Shown here in pieces: positions 46,876 to 54,671 of a stretch of 64,000 nucleotides of DNA (the stretch's first letter is position 1; each line of letters opens with the position of its first letter). Position numbers and translations under genes: made by a program. The DNA is from JAKACA01 sp050008715 (GTDB lineage Bacteria > Actinomycetota > Acidimicrobiia > Acidimicrobiales > Bog-793). The stretch spans positions 1 to 64,000 of the forward strand of contig JBEKMC010000002.1 in assembly GCA_050008715.1 (NCBI GenBank), read 5' to 3'. The notes under the pieces are model-generated. The model had not been told where the DNA came from and did not search any database. It worked only from the letters and a program-made list of their open reading frames with translations.

Positions 46876-47120
46876 TCCGTTTCTCCTATGCGGAGGCGAT
46901 GACGGATCCGACCTTCTACGGCCCGTTGGCTCGTGCGGCGGAGGAGGCGGGTTTTGACTCGTTCGTCGTGCCCGAAAGCATCGCCTACCCTCGCGACTCC
47001 GCGACGGGCTATCCCTATGTCGAGGTCGGAGGACGGGAATTCCTCGAGGACAAGCCGTTCATCGATCCCTTCGTTCTGGCCGGATCGCTCTCGTTTGTGA
47101 CCGACCGAGTCAAGGGCTGA
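46872..47120 (+). pseudogene. Truncated LLM flavin-dependent oxidoreductase
   Basis: GTG at 46872 overlaps the preceding stop (GTGA) and opens an 82-residue frame, VIRFSYAEAMTDPTFYGPLA and onward to SFVTDRVKG, then TGA. It matches the first quarter of luciferase-like, F420/FMN-dependent oxidoreductases, which are usually 280-450 residues. Homology stops where the family continues beyond TDRVK. An unrelated inverted repeat follows within ten bases. I read it as a remnant cut by a rearrangement or insertion. Confidence 0.75.
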
Positions 47121-47129
47121 CGACCCGAC

Positions 47130-47177
47130 TTCTGGAGTGAGAAATGACTCCCACAGGTGGTTTTCTCACGTCCAGAA
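47130..47177. repeat. 48-base imperfect inverted repeat
   Basis: Left arm TTCTGGAGTGAGAAA and right arm TTTTCTCACGTCCAGAA pair over about 15 bases with one bulge; the centre holds a smaller palindrome CCACAGGTGG. It lies just after the truncated LLM frame. It could be a miniature mobile element end, an operator, or a hairpin terminator. Its right arm runs into the -35 region of the small frame at 47207. Confidence 0.75.
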
Positions 47178-47206
47178 CTTCGGCGGGGCGCGGTAGCGTT
47201 CCGCCA

Positions 47207-47272
47207 GTGGCGACTAACGGCGAGCTGGAGCTCCGGGGCATCAACCACCACCTCGGGCCGCCGCCGGCCTGA
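47207..47272 (+). CDS. Candidate 21-residue leaderless ORF or gene remnant
   Basis: TAGCGT (47194-47199), seven bases, then GTG and 21 codons (VATNGELELRGINHHLGPPP plus A) before TGA. LRGINHH resembles the first strand of glyoxalase-type VOC proteins, so this may be a cut-off gene start rather than a working peptide. Confidence is low. Confidence 0.3.
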   Translation: MATNGELELRGINHHLGPPPA

Positions 47273-47284
47273 GCCCGACGCCGT

Positions 47285-47290
47285 TACGGT
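47285..47290 (+). promoter_or_regulatory. -10-like element TACGGT of purD
   Basis: TACGGT seven bases before the ATG at 47298, which supports that start and a leaderless transcript. Confidence 0.45.
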
Positions 47291-47297
47291 TGCCCCG

Positions 47298-48641
47298 ATG
47301 ACCACCAAGCCGTTCAGGATTCTGCTCTTCGGCAAGGACGCCCGTACGGATGCGATCGCCGAAGGCGCCCGGTCGTCGCCGAGCGCCTGCGAGCTGACCA
47401 TCTGCGCGCCGTTCCGCAGCCCAGGGCTCGTGCGCAAGGCGGACCGCTTCCTCACGTGCTCGCTCACCGACCTCGACGCCATGGCGAGCATCGCTCGCGA
47501 TGTGGCGCCGGATCTCGTGGTCGTCGGTCCGGAGGACCCCCTGTCGGTCGGGCTCGCCGACGCCATGGCGGATCTCGGTGTGCCGTGCTTCGGGCCCACG
47601 AGGGCGCTCGCCCGGTTGGAGACGAGCAAGTCCTGGACGCGAGCGCTCGTGGAGCAGCACGGCATCGAGGGCAACCCACGCCATCGAACGTTCCACGATC
47701 CACGTCAACTGGCCGAGTACGCCAGCGAGCTCGGCAGCGTGGTTGTGAAACCCGACGGGCTCACCGGAGGCAAAGGCGTGAAAGTCCAGGGCGAGCAGCT
47801 GGAGACGCTCGAGGACGCTGTCGCCTATGCCCTCTCGCTGTTGGATTCCGACGGCTCTGTCGTGATCGAGGAGCGGCTCGTGGGGGAGGAGTTCAGCCTG
47901 CAGACGATCACCGACGGCACGGACGTGATCCACTGCCCGATCGCGCAGGACCACAAGCGCGCCTACGACGGCGACGTCGGCCCGAACACCGGTGGGATGG
48001 GGTCGTACTCCTGTGCGGACGGCTCCTTGCCATTCCTTTCCGCTGGCGACGTCGCCCTCGCCCGCCGGATCAACGAGGACACCATCGAGGCGCTTTCTCG
48101 TGAGAGCTCGACGCCGTACCGCGGCGTCGTCTACGGCGGTTTCATGGCTGTCGCCGACGGGGTCCGTTTGATCGAGTACAACGCTCGATTCGGTGATCCC
48201 GAAGCCCTGAACGTGTTGCCGTTGCTGGAGGGCGACCTCGTGGAGCTCCTGCTGGCGGCCGCCACAGGCAGGCTCGGTGGCGTCGAGGCGTCCTTCGCCG
48301 CCCGCGCGACGGTTTGCAAATACGTCGTGCCGAGCTCCTATCCGGAGGCCGGCACGACGGACGGCTCCATCTCGACGGACGATTCGCCCCTGGGGCCGGA
48401 GCTGCGCTGCTATTGGGCAGCCGCTGAGCTTCAGCAGGACGGGTCGGTCCGCCTCACCGGCTCGCGAGGCCTCGCCTTCGTCGGGATCGCCGACACCGTG
48501 TCGAGTGCCGAAGCGCTGGCCGAGGGCGGCGCCGCCTCGGTGAGCGGAATGGTGCGCCACCGTCGTGACATCGGGACGCCGGCGAGCCTCGAGCGGCGCG
48601 TCGAGCACATGAGGACAGTCCGGCCTCGCCACACCGCCTGA
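47298..48641 (+). CDS. purD: Phosphoribosylamine-glycine ligase, divergent
   Basis: A 447-residue ATP-grasp ligase making glycinamide ribonucleotide in purine synthesis. Seen: LVVVGPEDPLSVGLADAMAD (~75), KPDGLTGGKGV (~155), EERLVGEEFS (~195), NTGGMGSYS (~232) and EYNARFGDPEALNVLP (~295). The N-terminus FRILLFGKDARTDAIAEGA departs from the bacterial GGREHAL form, and overall the protein looks closer to archaeal-type PurD. It could be the only PurD or a second, specialised one. It stands alone with its own promoter. Confidence 0.85.
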   Translation: MTTKPFRILLFGKDARTDAIAEGARSSPSACELTICAPFRSPGLVRKADRFLTCSLTDLDAMASIARDVAPDLVVVGPEDPLSVGLADAMADLGVPCFGPTRALARLETSKSWTRALVEQHGIEGNPRHRTFHDPRQLAEYASELGSVVVKPDGLTGGKGVKVQGEQLETLEDAVAYALSLLDSDGSVVIEERLVGEEFSLQTITDGTDVIHCPIAQDHKRAYDGDVGPNTGGMGSYSCADGSLPFLSAGDVALARRINEDTIEALSRESSTPYRGVVYGGFMAVADGVRLIEYNARFGDPEALNVLPLLEGDLVELLLAAATGRLGGVEASFAARATVCKYVVPSSYPEAGTTDGSISTDDSPLGPELRCYWAAAELQQDGSVRLTGSRGLAFVGIADTVSSAEALAEGGAASVSGMVRHRRDIGTPASLERRVEHMRTVRPRHTA

Positions 48642-48658
48642 GCAGCGAGCCTCAGGCG
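48635..48658. terminator. Shared hairpin holding both stop codons of purD and acyl-CoA synthetase
   Basis: CGCCTGAG-CAGCGAGC-CTCAGGCG: perfect eight-base stem with an eight-base loop. The purD stop (48639-48641) is in the left arm and the reverse-strand synthetase stop (48652-48654) in the right arm. Same design as at 23165-23186. Confidence 0.7.
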
Positions 48659-50331
48659 TCCGGGAGGAGTGTCCCCGCCGCCACCGACTTCGCCCAGGCG
48701 TAGTCAGCCTTGCCAGCGGGATTGCGCTTCACGCGCTCGACCGTGATGACCGCCTTCGGGAGCTTGTAGCGGGCGATCTGCTGTGCGCACGTTGCGAGCA
48801 GCTCGGAGTCGGCGATGCCTTCTCCCGGCTCCGGTTCGACGATCGCCACGACCTCGCTGCCCCAGCGTTCGCTCGGCCGGCCGACGACGATGACGTCCCT
48901 CACACCTGGGTGGTGCCGCACCGCTGCTTCGACCTCCTCGGCGAAAATCTTCTCGCCACCGGAGTTGATGGTGACCGCGTCGCGTCCGAGAACCTCGAGT
49001 GTGCCGTCGAGCAGCAGACGAGCCCGATCGCCCGGGATGGTGAAGCGCCGGCCGTCGATCGAGCGGAACGTCGCCGCCGTCTTTCCCGCGTCGTTCATGT
49101 AGCCGAGCGGGATGCGGCCGGACCGTGCGAGCCACCCGCTCCCGTCGTGACCGGGCCGCAGGATCGTGCTGCGAGCCTCGTCGAGAACGACGGTCAGTGG
49201 ATCCGGGCGGAAGCGGACGGACCGCTCGTTCAATCCGCCGGGGACCGAAACGTTGTCGGCCACGGGACCAGCCTCGGAGGAACCCATCGTGTCGCGGATG
49301 CGCACAGCGGGCAGCCGCGCCATGATCGCCTCCTTCGACTTCGGTGAGAGTGCCGAGCCGCTCGAGGACAACACGGCGAGGGACGAGAGATCCCGTCGGC
49401 GACCGTCCATCGCATCGATGAGGGAGGCAGCGAACGCCTCCCCGGCGATCGTCAACAGGCTCGCACGTTCACGCTCGATCGTGTCGAGCACGTCGCCTGC
49501 GTCAAAACGGTCGACGACACGCTGGATGACGACGGTGCCACCGGTGTGCAACGCCTGGAAGCTCACCCATTGGCCCGTACCGTGCATGAACGGTGCCGCC
49601 GACACTCCTCGGGTTCCCGGGCTCTTCCGAGCGGCAGCTTCGGCGAGCTCCTCGATCGAGCCCCACTCGCGGCCACCCTCGCCGTAGTTGCGCCCGCCCA
49701 GTGCCGTCACGAAAATGTCAGCCTGTCGCCACAACACACCCTTGGGCTTGCCGGTCGTGCCGCCGGTGTAGAGGATGTAGAGGTCATCCGGCGACCAGTC
49801 GAGGGCCGGCCGGTGGCTCGGCGCCGCCGCCAGCGCAGTCTCGTAGTCGAGCGCACCCGCGAGCATGGGCACCCTGCTGCCGTCAGGTACCTCGAGCAGC
49901 AGCGGCCTGTCCATGATGCCGGCGGCGCACAGGCTCGAAAGAGCCGCGTCCAGCTGGGCGGCGAACTGCGAGTGGTAGAGGACGGCGCCGGGCGCCATGT
50001 CGGTCAGAAGCTGCTCGAGCTCGGCTGTGACGTACCGGTAGTTGACGTTGCACGGCGCCAGGCGCGCCTTGAACGCGCCAAGGATCCCCTCCAGGTACTC
50101 GTGGCCGTTCAGTAGGCAGATGGCCACGCGATCCTGTCCGGCTTCGTGGTCCGCCAGCTCCGACCGCTCGCGGTGGCAACCCAGCCCGGCTGACCTGAAC
50201 ACGTTGGCGAGCCGCCGGGTGCGATCGGTCAGCTCCGACCAGGTGATGCGCCGGTCAGGTGTGACGATGGCCTCCCGCTCGCCGAGGCGCCCGGCGAGCC
50301 CCTCCTGCACCTCCGCCAGGTTGAAGTCCAT
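48652..50331 (-). CDS. Acyl-CoA synthetase, FadD-like
   Basis: A 559-residue adenylate-forming ligase, not closely similar to the one at 1534-3312. The phosphate loop is YTGGTTGKPKGVLW (~190), so Ser is replaced by Gly in the first part. Others are DTMGSSEAGP (~345), a GDRARLLLDGTLEVLGRD hinge (~430) and the catalytic lysine in KRNPAGKADY (~535). This form is frequent among FadD enzymes for steroid or branched acids; the substrate is not known. ATG 50331 overlaps the HAD gene stop (TGATG), so the two are one operon. Confidence 0.9.
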   Translation of the reverse strand: MDFNLAEVQEGLAGRLGEREAIVTPDRRITWSELTDRTRRLANVFRSAGLGCHRERSELADHEAGQDRVAICLLNGHEYLEGILGAFKARLAPCNVNYRYVTAELEQLLTDMAPGAVLYHSQFAAQLDAALSSLCAAGIMDRPLLLEVPDGSRVPMLAGALDYETALAAAPSHRPALDWSPDDLYILYTGGTTGKPKGVLWRQADIFVTALGGRNYGEGGREWGSIEELAEAAARKSPGTRGVSAAPFMHGTGQWVSFQALHTGGTVVIQRVVDRFDAGDVLDTIERERASLLTIAGEAFAASLIDAMDGRRRDLSSLAVLSSSGSALSPKSKEAIMARLPAVRIRDTMGSSEAGPVADNVSVPGGLNERSVRFRPDPLTVVLDEARSTILRPGHDGSGWLARSGRIPLGYMNDAGKTAATFRSIDGRRFTIPGDRARLLLDGTLEVLGRDAVTINSGGEKIFAEEVEAAVRHHPGVRDVIVVGRPSERWGSEVVAIVEPEPGEGIADSELLATCAQQIARYKLPKAVITVERVKRNPAGKADYAWAKSVAAGTLLPDA

Positions 50332-51014
50332 CAAGGGGCTCCAGCGGTGAGCTCACCGAGGCTCGCCAGGTGCTCGTGGTCGTCGTCCGGGCAAAGGCCG
50401 AACGGGTCGAGGTGCATGGGCCGGATGCCGGCGTTGCGCGCTCCATCGACGTCGAAGTGCACGCTGTCACCGACGAAGACGCACCGCTCCGCCGGGACGT
50501 CGAGGGCGGTGAGCGCGAAGGAGAAGATGCGCGGGTCGGGTTTCTCGACGCCGACGACGTGCGAGTCGATCACGACGGCAACCTTCGCCATGGCGTCCCC
50601 CTCGAGACCACAGATCCGGTGCTCGAGGAGAAGCTGCTCCATCCTCCCGCTCGCGTTCGACACGATCGCCAGCTGCAACCCAGCTGCCTCGAGGCCGCGC
50701 AGCGCCTCGGCTGCACCGAGGGCCGGGATCCAGTCCTCCGCGAGGTAGATGCGCTCGATCGACGGCAGCGCTTCGTCCAGGCGATCCTCCGGCACTCCGG
50801 CCGTGCGGGCAACGACCCGGTCGACTCTGGGCCAGTCCGCCGCTTGGAGCCGATCGACCTCGCGCATGCCGGCGTAGTGGGCGAGGCGGCACGTCTCGTC
50901 GTCCGGGTTCGCCCCGAGGGGGCCGAGCATCGAACGCATGCGAGCGGGATCGGGCAGCACGAGGACGCCGCCGGCATCGAGCAGGACGGCGTCGACCGTG
51001 TCGTCGATGAGCAT
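50331..51014 (-). CDS. HAD-IA family hydrolase
   Basis: A 227-residue phosphatase-like protein. Motif I LLDAGGVLVL has Gly where many HADs have the second Asp, a common DAGG variant. Motif II is AIVSNASG (~120), motif III EKPDPRIF with Lys (~163), and motif IV VFVGDSVHFDVDGARNAG (~184). A helical cap sits between motifs I and II. Substrate unknown. The ATG follows TAACCT by six bases. Confidence 0.88.
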   Translation of the reverse strand: MLIDDTVDAVLLDAGGVLVLPDPARMRSMLGPLGANPDDETCRLAHYAGMREVDRLQAADWPRVDRVVARTAGVPEDRLDEALPSIERIYLAEDWIPALGAAEALRGLEAAGLQLAIVSNASGRMEQLLLEHRICGLEGDAMAKVAVVIDSHVVGVEKPDPRIFSFALTALDVPAERCVFVGDSVHFDVDGARNAGIRPMHLDPFGLCPDDDHEHLASLGELTAGAP

Positions 51015-51020
51015 GCCTGC

Positions 51021-51026
51021 AGGTTA
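51021..51026 (-). promoter_or_regulatory. -10-like element TAACCT of the HAD-synthetase operon
   Basis: TAACCT six bases before ATG 51014, identical in sequence and spacing to the element before the aldo/keto reductase. Confidence 0.5.
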
Positions 51027-51064
51027 CGGCGTCGTGTGAGCGGCTTGGAGCGAGGGGGACCTGG

Positions 51065-51070
51065 TACGTT
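51065..51070 (+). promoter_or_regulatory. -10-like element TACGTT
   Basis: TAnnnT hexamer seven bases before GTG 51078 and 51 bases before the mannosyltransferase ATG, back to back with the HAD promoter. Confidence 0.4.
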
Positions 51071-51077
51071 TCGGCCG

Positions 51078-51125
51078 GTGGCACTGGTCGCGGGCAGCCG
51101 GTATCCGGCGATTCACCGCCCATGA
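51078..51125 (+). CDS. Candidate 15-residue leaderless leader ORF before mannosyltransferase
   Basis: GTG plus 14 codons (VALVAGSRYPAIHRP) end in TGA inside the ATG of the next gene (ATGA overlap). The mannosyltransferase has no visible Shine-Dalgarno sequence. Same length and layout as the candidate at 3309-3356. It may be chance. Confidence 0.35.
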   Translation: MALVAGSRYPAIHRP

Positions 51126-52336
51126 CGAACCCGGCCTCCCCGACGAACCCGGCCTCCCCGACGAACCCGGCCTCCCCGACGAGCCGGCGTTCCGGACGGC
51201 ACCAGCGTCGGCCCAGCGGATGGGCCGCCGTGCTGGGGCAATCGTGCCGGGCGGCGTTCTGGCCGTTCGTCGTCTCACGGGCCATCGTCGTCGGAGCGCT
51301 CCTGCTCGCACGGTTCCTCGTCACCGAGATTCGCCCTCGCTCCCATGAGGCTGTCCTAGCCGCCCACGCCGGCCTCCTCGGGTGGGACGCCAACTGGTAC
51401 CGGCGCATCGCCACCATCGGTTATGGGCGATCCGGTCGAACCTCGGTGCGCTTCTTCCCGCTCTACCCCTTGCTCACGCGTGCGGTGGCGGCCCTTCCAG
51501 GGGTCAGCGTCGACGTGGCGCTCCTCGTCATCGCCAACGTGTCTGGCCTCGTCGCCTTGGCGCTCATTCATCGGCTCGTCATGATGGAAACCCACGACGA
51601 GGAGCTGGCGGGCCGGTCGTCCTGGTGGCTCGGCATGTTCCCTGCAGCGTTCGTGCTGTCGATGGGCTACGCCGACGCGCTGCTGCTCGTCACGAGCCTC
51701 GCAATGTTCCTGGCGTTGCGGTCCCGCCGATTCGCAGCGGCCGCCGTCGCCGGCGTGCTGGCAGGTGCCTGCCGGCCAGTCGGGCTGCTGCTCGCTGTGC
51801 CCGCGCTCCTCGAAGCGGTGCGTGATCACCGGGAGACCCCGTGGCCCCAGTGGATCTCGAGAGCCGCCGCCGTCGCGTCGGCACCGGCGGGGGCAGCCGC
51901 GTACCTCTCGTGGTCGAAGGTCCACGACGGAAGTTTCTTCCTTCCGCTCTCGGCTCAAGTCTCGAGCACGAATCGCGGCGGGCTCGCGGACCCGTTCGTC
52001 ACCGTCGCGAGGGACGTGAAAGATCTGCTGCACGGAGAGCATCTCGGAACTTCACTGCACGCGCCCTGGGTGGTCTTCTTCGTGGTGATGGCAGTCGTGG
52101 TGCTGCGTCGCTGGCCGCTTTCCTACGGCGCCTACGCCACCGTCACCCTCGCCATCACGCTCACAGCCCCGAACCTGACGTCGTTCGAGCGCTATGGCCT
52201 CGGTTGCTTCCCGTTCGCTCTCGCTCTTGCCACGGTCACCGGTCGCCGTCAGATCAGCTGGGCGGCCTTTGCCGGAGCTGGCGCCGTGCTGTTCGGGTAT
52301 TCGCTCTTGACGTTCCTCGGGGCCTACGTTCCCTGA
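51122..52336 (+). CDS. PIG-V type membrane mannosyltransferase
   Basis: A 404-residue polytopic protein of the GT-C fold. The loop after the first helix has the family's GWDANWYRRIATIGY (~90), with acidic Asp as in the catalytic DxD-like site, then SVRFFPLYPLL (~110). About nine helices follow, with GMFPAAFVLSMGYADALLL and LAGACRPVGLLLAVPALLEA typical of PIG-V. Bacterial members probably move mannose from a polyprenyl phosphate to a cell-envelope acceptor. The N-terminus carries three TNPASP units coded by an 18-base tandem repeat. Confidence 0.85.
   Translation: MTNPASPTNPASPTNPASPTSRRSGRHQRRPSGWAAVLGQSCRAAFWPFVVSRAIVVGALLLARFLVTEIRPRSHEAVLAAHAGLLGWDANWYRRIATIGYGRSGRTSVRFFPLYPLLTRAVAALPGVSVDVALLVIANVSGLVALALIHRLVMMETHDEELAGRSSWWLGMFPAAFVLSMGYADALLLVTSLAMFLALRSRRFAAAAVAGVLAGACRPVGLLLAVPALLEAVRDHRETPWPQWISRAAAVASAPAGAAAYLSWSKVHDGSFFLPLSAQVSSTNRGGLADPFVTVARDVKDLLHGEHLGTSLHAPWVVFFVVMAVVVLRRWPLSYGAYATVTLAITLTAPNLTSFERYGLGCFPFALALATVTGRRQISWAAFAGAGAVLFGYSLLTFLGAYVP
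51125..51180 (+). repeat. 18-base tandem repeat, three copies
   Basis: ACGAACCCGGCCTCCCCG repeated three times without change, followed by a partial unit. It codes (TNPASP)3 at the cytosolic N-terminus of the mannosyltransferase. Identical copies suggest slippage-prone DNA; gain or loss of units keeps the frame. Confidence 0.9.
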
Positions 52337-52337
52337 A

Positions 52338-52376
52338 GCTCGGTTGCCGGCCGGTCGGCCCCATGGAGGCCCGAGC
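52338..52376. terminator. Structured convergent gap
   Basis: Outer arms GCTCGG and CCGAGC enclose a CCGGCCGG palindrome and a GGCC-N7-GGCC hairpin, between the convergent mannosyltransferase and EAL genes. Probable terminator region, weaker than the two stop-codon hairpins. Confidence 0.35.
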
Positions 52377-52387
52377 CGCAGGTGCCT

Positions 52388-53203
52388 TCAGGACTTCGGA
52401 GTCTTGAGGGGTGCTTCGATGTAGGCGGGCCGCCCGAGAAGGTAGCCCTGCCCGAGGTCGATGTGGAGGGACCGCAGGGTCTCGAGCTCCTCTTTGGTCT
52501 CGATCCCCTCTGCGAGGCTGAGCGCTCCGGCCTGGGCGGCGAGCGAGCGGAAGGCCATCACGATCGCCTGCTTGACGGGATCGCGGTCAACGCCACGGGT
52601 CACGTCCGTGTCGATCTTGATGAAGTCCGGCCGGATGTCGAGCATGTGTCGCAGACTCACGTCGGCGACGCCGGCATCGTCGATGGCGATCCGCACACCG
52701 GTCGACCGGAGCTCGTCGATGGCGCCCGTGAAACGTTGGTAGTCCACGACGGCTGCGTCCTCTTTGATCTCGAACACGACACGGCCCCGTTGGCGCACGT
52801 GGATCATGTCTCGGAGATCCGGCGACCCGGCCGTCATCGGTGACACGTTCAGGGAGACGAAGGCGCCCGTCGGCAGGTTGTCGAGCTGCGCGAGGGCGGC
52901 GCCCACTGCCATGACCTCCAACTCCTGGGCGAGACCCTGGGCGGCGGCGGCGGCGAACCATCCCTGCGGGGAGACGATCTCCTCGTCCGGGAACCGGGCC
53001 AGCGCCTCGAAGCCGATGCACTCCCGCGATCCGAGGTGGACGATCGGCTGGAATGCCATCCGGATCGAATCGCCTTTCAAGATCCGGGGAACGTCCAGCC
53101 AGGGCACTGATTCCGAGGCGGTCGCCTCAACCTCGTGTGATGCGTCCTTGGCAATCCGTTCGAGGTCGAGCCGTTCGAGGTCCAACCGCGAATCTTCCGT
53201 CAC
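52388..53203 (-). CDS. Stand-alone EAL domain protein
   Basis: A 271-residue protein that is almost entirely an EAL domain (about 45-262), preceded by a short helical leader. Expected cyclic-di-GMP phosphodiesterase residues are present: FEALARF, SLNVSP, FEIKED, IDDAG, FIKIDTDV, AEGIE and GQGYLLGRP. The usual DDFGTG loop is changed to DDAGVAD, which may affect dimer-based regulation. The start is GTG 53203 with AAGGAG seven bases upstream; the GTG at 53227 lacks this. Confidence 0.9.
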   Translation of the reverse strand: MTEDSRLDLERLDLERIAKDASHEVEATASESVPWLDVPRILKGDSIRMAFQPIVHLGSRECIGFEALARFPDEEIVSPQGWFAAAAAQGLAQELEVMAVGAALAQLDNLPTGAFVSLNVSPMTAGSPDLRDMIHVRQRGRVVFEIKEDAAVVDYQRFTGAIDELRSTGVRIAIDDAGVADVSLRHMLDIRPDFIKIDTDVTRGVDRDPVKQAIVMAFRSLAAQAGALSLAEGIETKEELETLRSLHIDLGQGYLLGRPAYIEAPLKTPKS

Positions 53204-53298
53204 GAGGTCACTCCTTGCTGATTCCACAGTGCAATCTTCTCACGCTCAGCGTTGATCTACTGCCATTCTGCCACGCGCGGTAGTCGTCCCTCATGTAA

Positions 53299-54660
53299 TC
53301 AGCCATCCACCAACCGACGGAACTCCTCGTCCTCGACGCCCGCCGCCTGCTTGTCGGCAAGATTCTCCAGCCATTGCTGCGCCGGCTCGCTCTGCATCGC
53401 GTCCACCATCTGCCTCGGTATCGCCTTCATCACGTAGTCGTCCGGCATCGTCGGGACGTGGTGGGTCCGGCGAGCAAGGGCGGCCTCGATGATCGGTTCC
53501 CATTTCGCCGCCGTCGAGACCCTTCGGTCCTCGTCGCGCTCGGCGAACTCGGGCAGCACTTCGGCACCGAACAGCTCGATCGACTCCATGATGTGCTCGT
53601 GACGGTTCCGTCCCGCCTGCATGACGAAGATGAGCTGGTCAACGCCTGCATCCTCGTATCGGCGCAGGAACTCGCGCAGCTGTGCGGGCGTCCCCGTGGC
53701 CCCCCGAAGTCCCGTCGAGTCACCGGACGCGACCTTGGCCCCGAGGGTGCCCATACGAGTGGCCACGGCCGCCTCGGGCGAGTAACCGGCCTTCCCGCGC
53801 CGCTCCTGGAATTCCTCCCACACGTTCGTGGCGGCCGGCACGTGGTCGCCGAACACGTAGAAGTGGGCGAGCGAGTAGCCGAAGAAGTTGGCGCCCTCGA
53901 GCCCGCGGCGTATGGCCTCGTCCTCATCGGTGGCGCACATCATCGGAGAGACGCATGCAACCTGGGGATTCACCGCCAAACCGACCGGAACGCAGCGCTC
54001 GCGCAGGACAGCCTCATAGTCGTCCACCCATTTCTTGGCGTCCTCCGGCTCGATGAACGCGAAACTCAGCGCACCGATCCCCTTCTCCGCCGCCAGCAGG
54101 ATCGTGTCCCGGCGGCTGCATGCGACCCAGAGCGGCGGGTGCGGGCGCTGCACGGGCTTTGGGATGACGTTGCGCGGGGGCATCTGGACGAACCGCCCGT
54201 CGACGCCGCCAAAGGGTGTCTCGGTCATGCACCGGATCGCGACCTCGAGGCCTTCCAACCAGGCTTCCCGTTTGTCAGCGGGATCGATCCCGAACCCGCC
54301 GAGCTCGGCCTCGGACGACGACTCGCCCGATCCGAACTCGACACGGCCGTTCGAGACGAGATCGAGCATGGCGACGCGCTCGGCCGTGCGCGCCGGATGG
54401 TTGTAGGCGGGTGCGGTCTGGATGATCCCGTGCCCGATCCGCATCCGTTTCGTCCGCTGGCTTGCGGCCGCCAGGAAGACTTCCGGCGCGCTCGAGTGCG
54501 AGTACTCCTCGAGGAAGTGGTGCTCGACCTCCCAGAGGTACTGGATCCCGACCTTGTCGGCGAGCTCGATCTGCTCGAGTGCATCGTTGATCAGCTGCTG
54601 CTCGCTGGCGTCATCCCACGGCCTCGGTAGCTGGTGCTCGTAGAAGATGCCGAACTTCAT
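53299..54660 (-). CDS. LLM class flavin-dependent oxidoreductase
   Basis: A 453-residue luciferase-like monooxygenase, long for the family. It begins MKFGIFYEHQLPRPWDD and has WEVEHHFLEEYSHSSAPE (~55), IGHGIIQTAPAYNHPARTAE (~90), NGRVEFGSGESSS (~120) and FEEAGVDQLIF-type helix YEDAGVDQLIFVMQAGRN (~345). The cofactor could be FMN or F420; actinobacteria use both. ATG 54660 has GGAG six bases upstream and lies 12 bases after the LOG gene stop, so they form an operon. Substrate unknown. Confidence 0.92.
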   Translation of the reverse strand: MKFGIFYEHQLPRPWDDASEQQLINDALEQIELADKVGIQYLWEVEHHFLEEYSHSSAPEVFLAAASQRTKRMRIGHGIIQTAPAYNHPARTAERVAMLDLVSNGRVEFGSGESSSEAELGGFGIDPADKREAWLEGLEVAIRCMTETPFGGVDGRFVQMPPRNVIPKPVQRPHPPLWVACSRRDTILLAAEKGIGALSFAFIEPEDAKKWVDDYEAVLRERCVPVGLAVNPQVACVSPMMCATDEDEAIRRGLEGANFFGYSLAHFYVFGDHVPAATNVWEEFQERRGKAGYSPEAAVATRMGTLGAKVASGDSTGLRGATGTPAQLREFLRRYEDAGVDQLIFVMQAGRNRHEHIMESIELFGAEVLPEFAERDEDRRVSTAAKWEPIIEAALARRTHHVPTMPDDYVMKAIPRQMVDAMQSEPAQQWLENLADKQAAGVEDEEFRRLVDG

Positions 54661-54671
54661 GTCGTCTCCGA

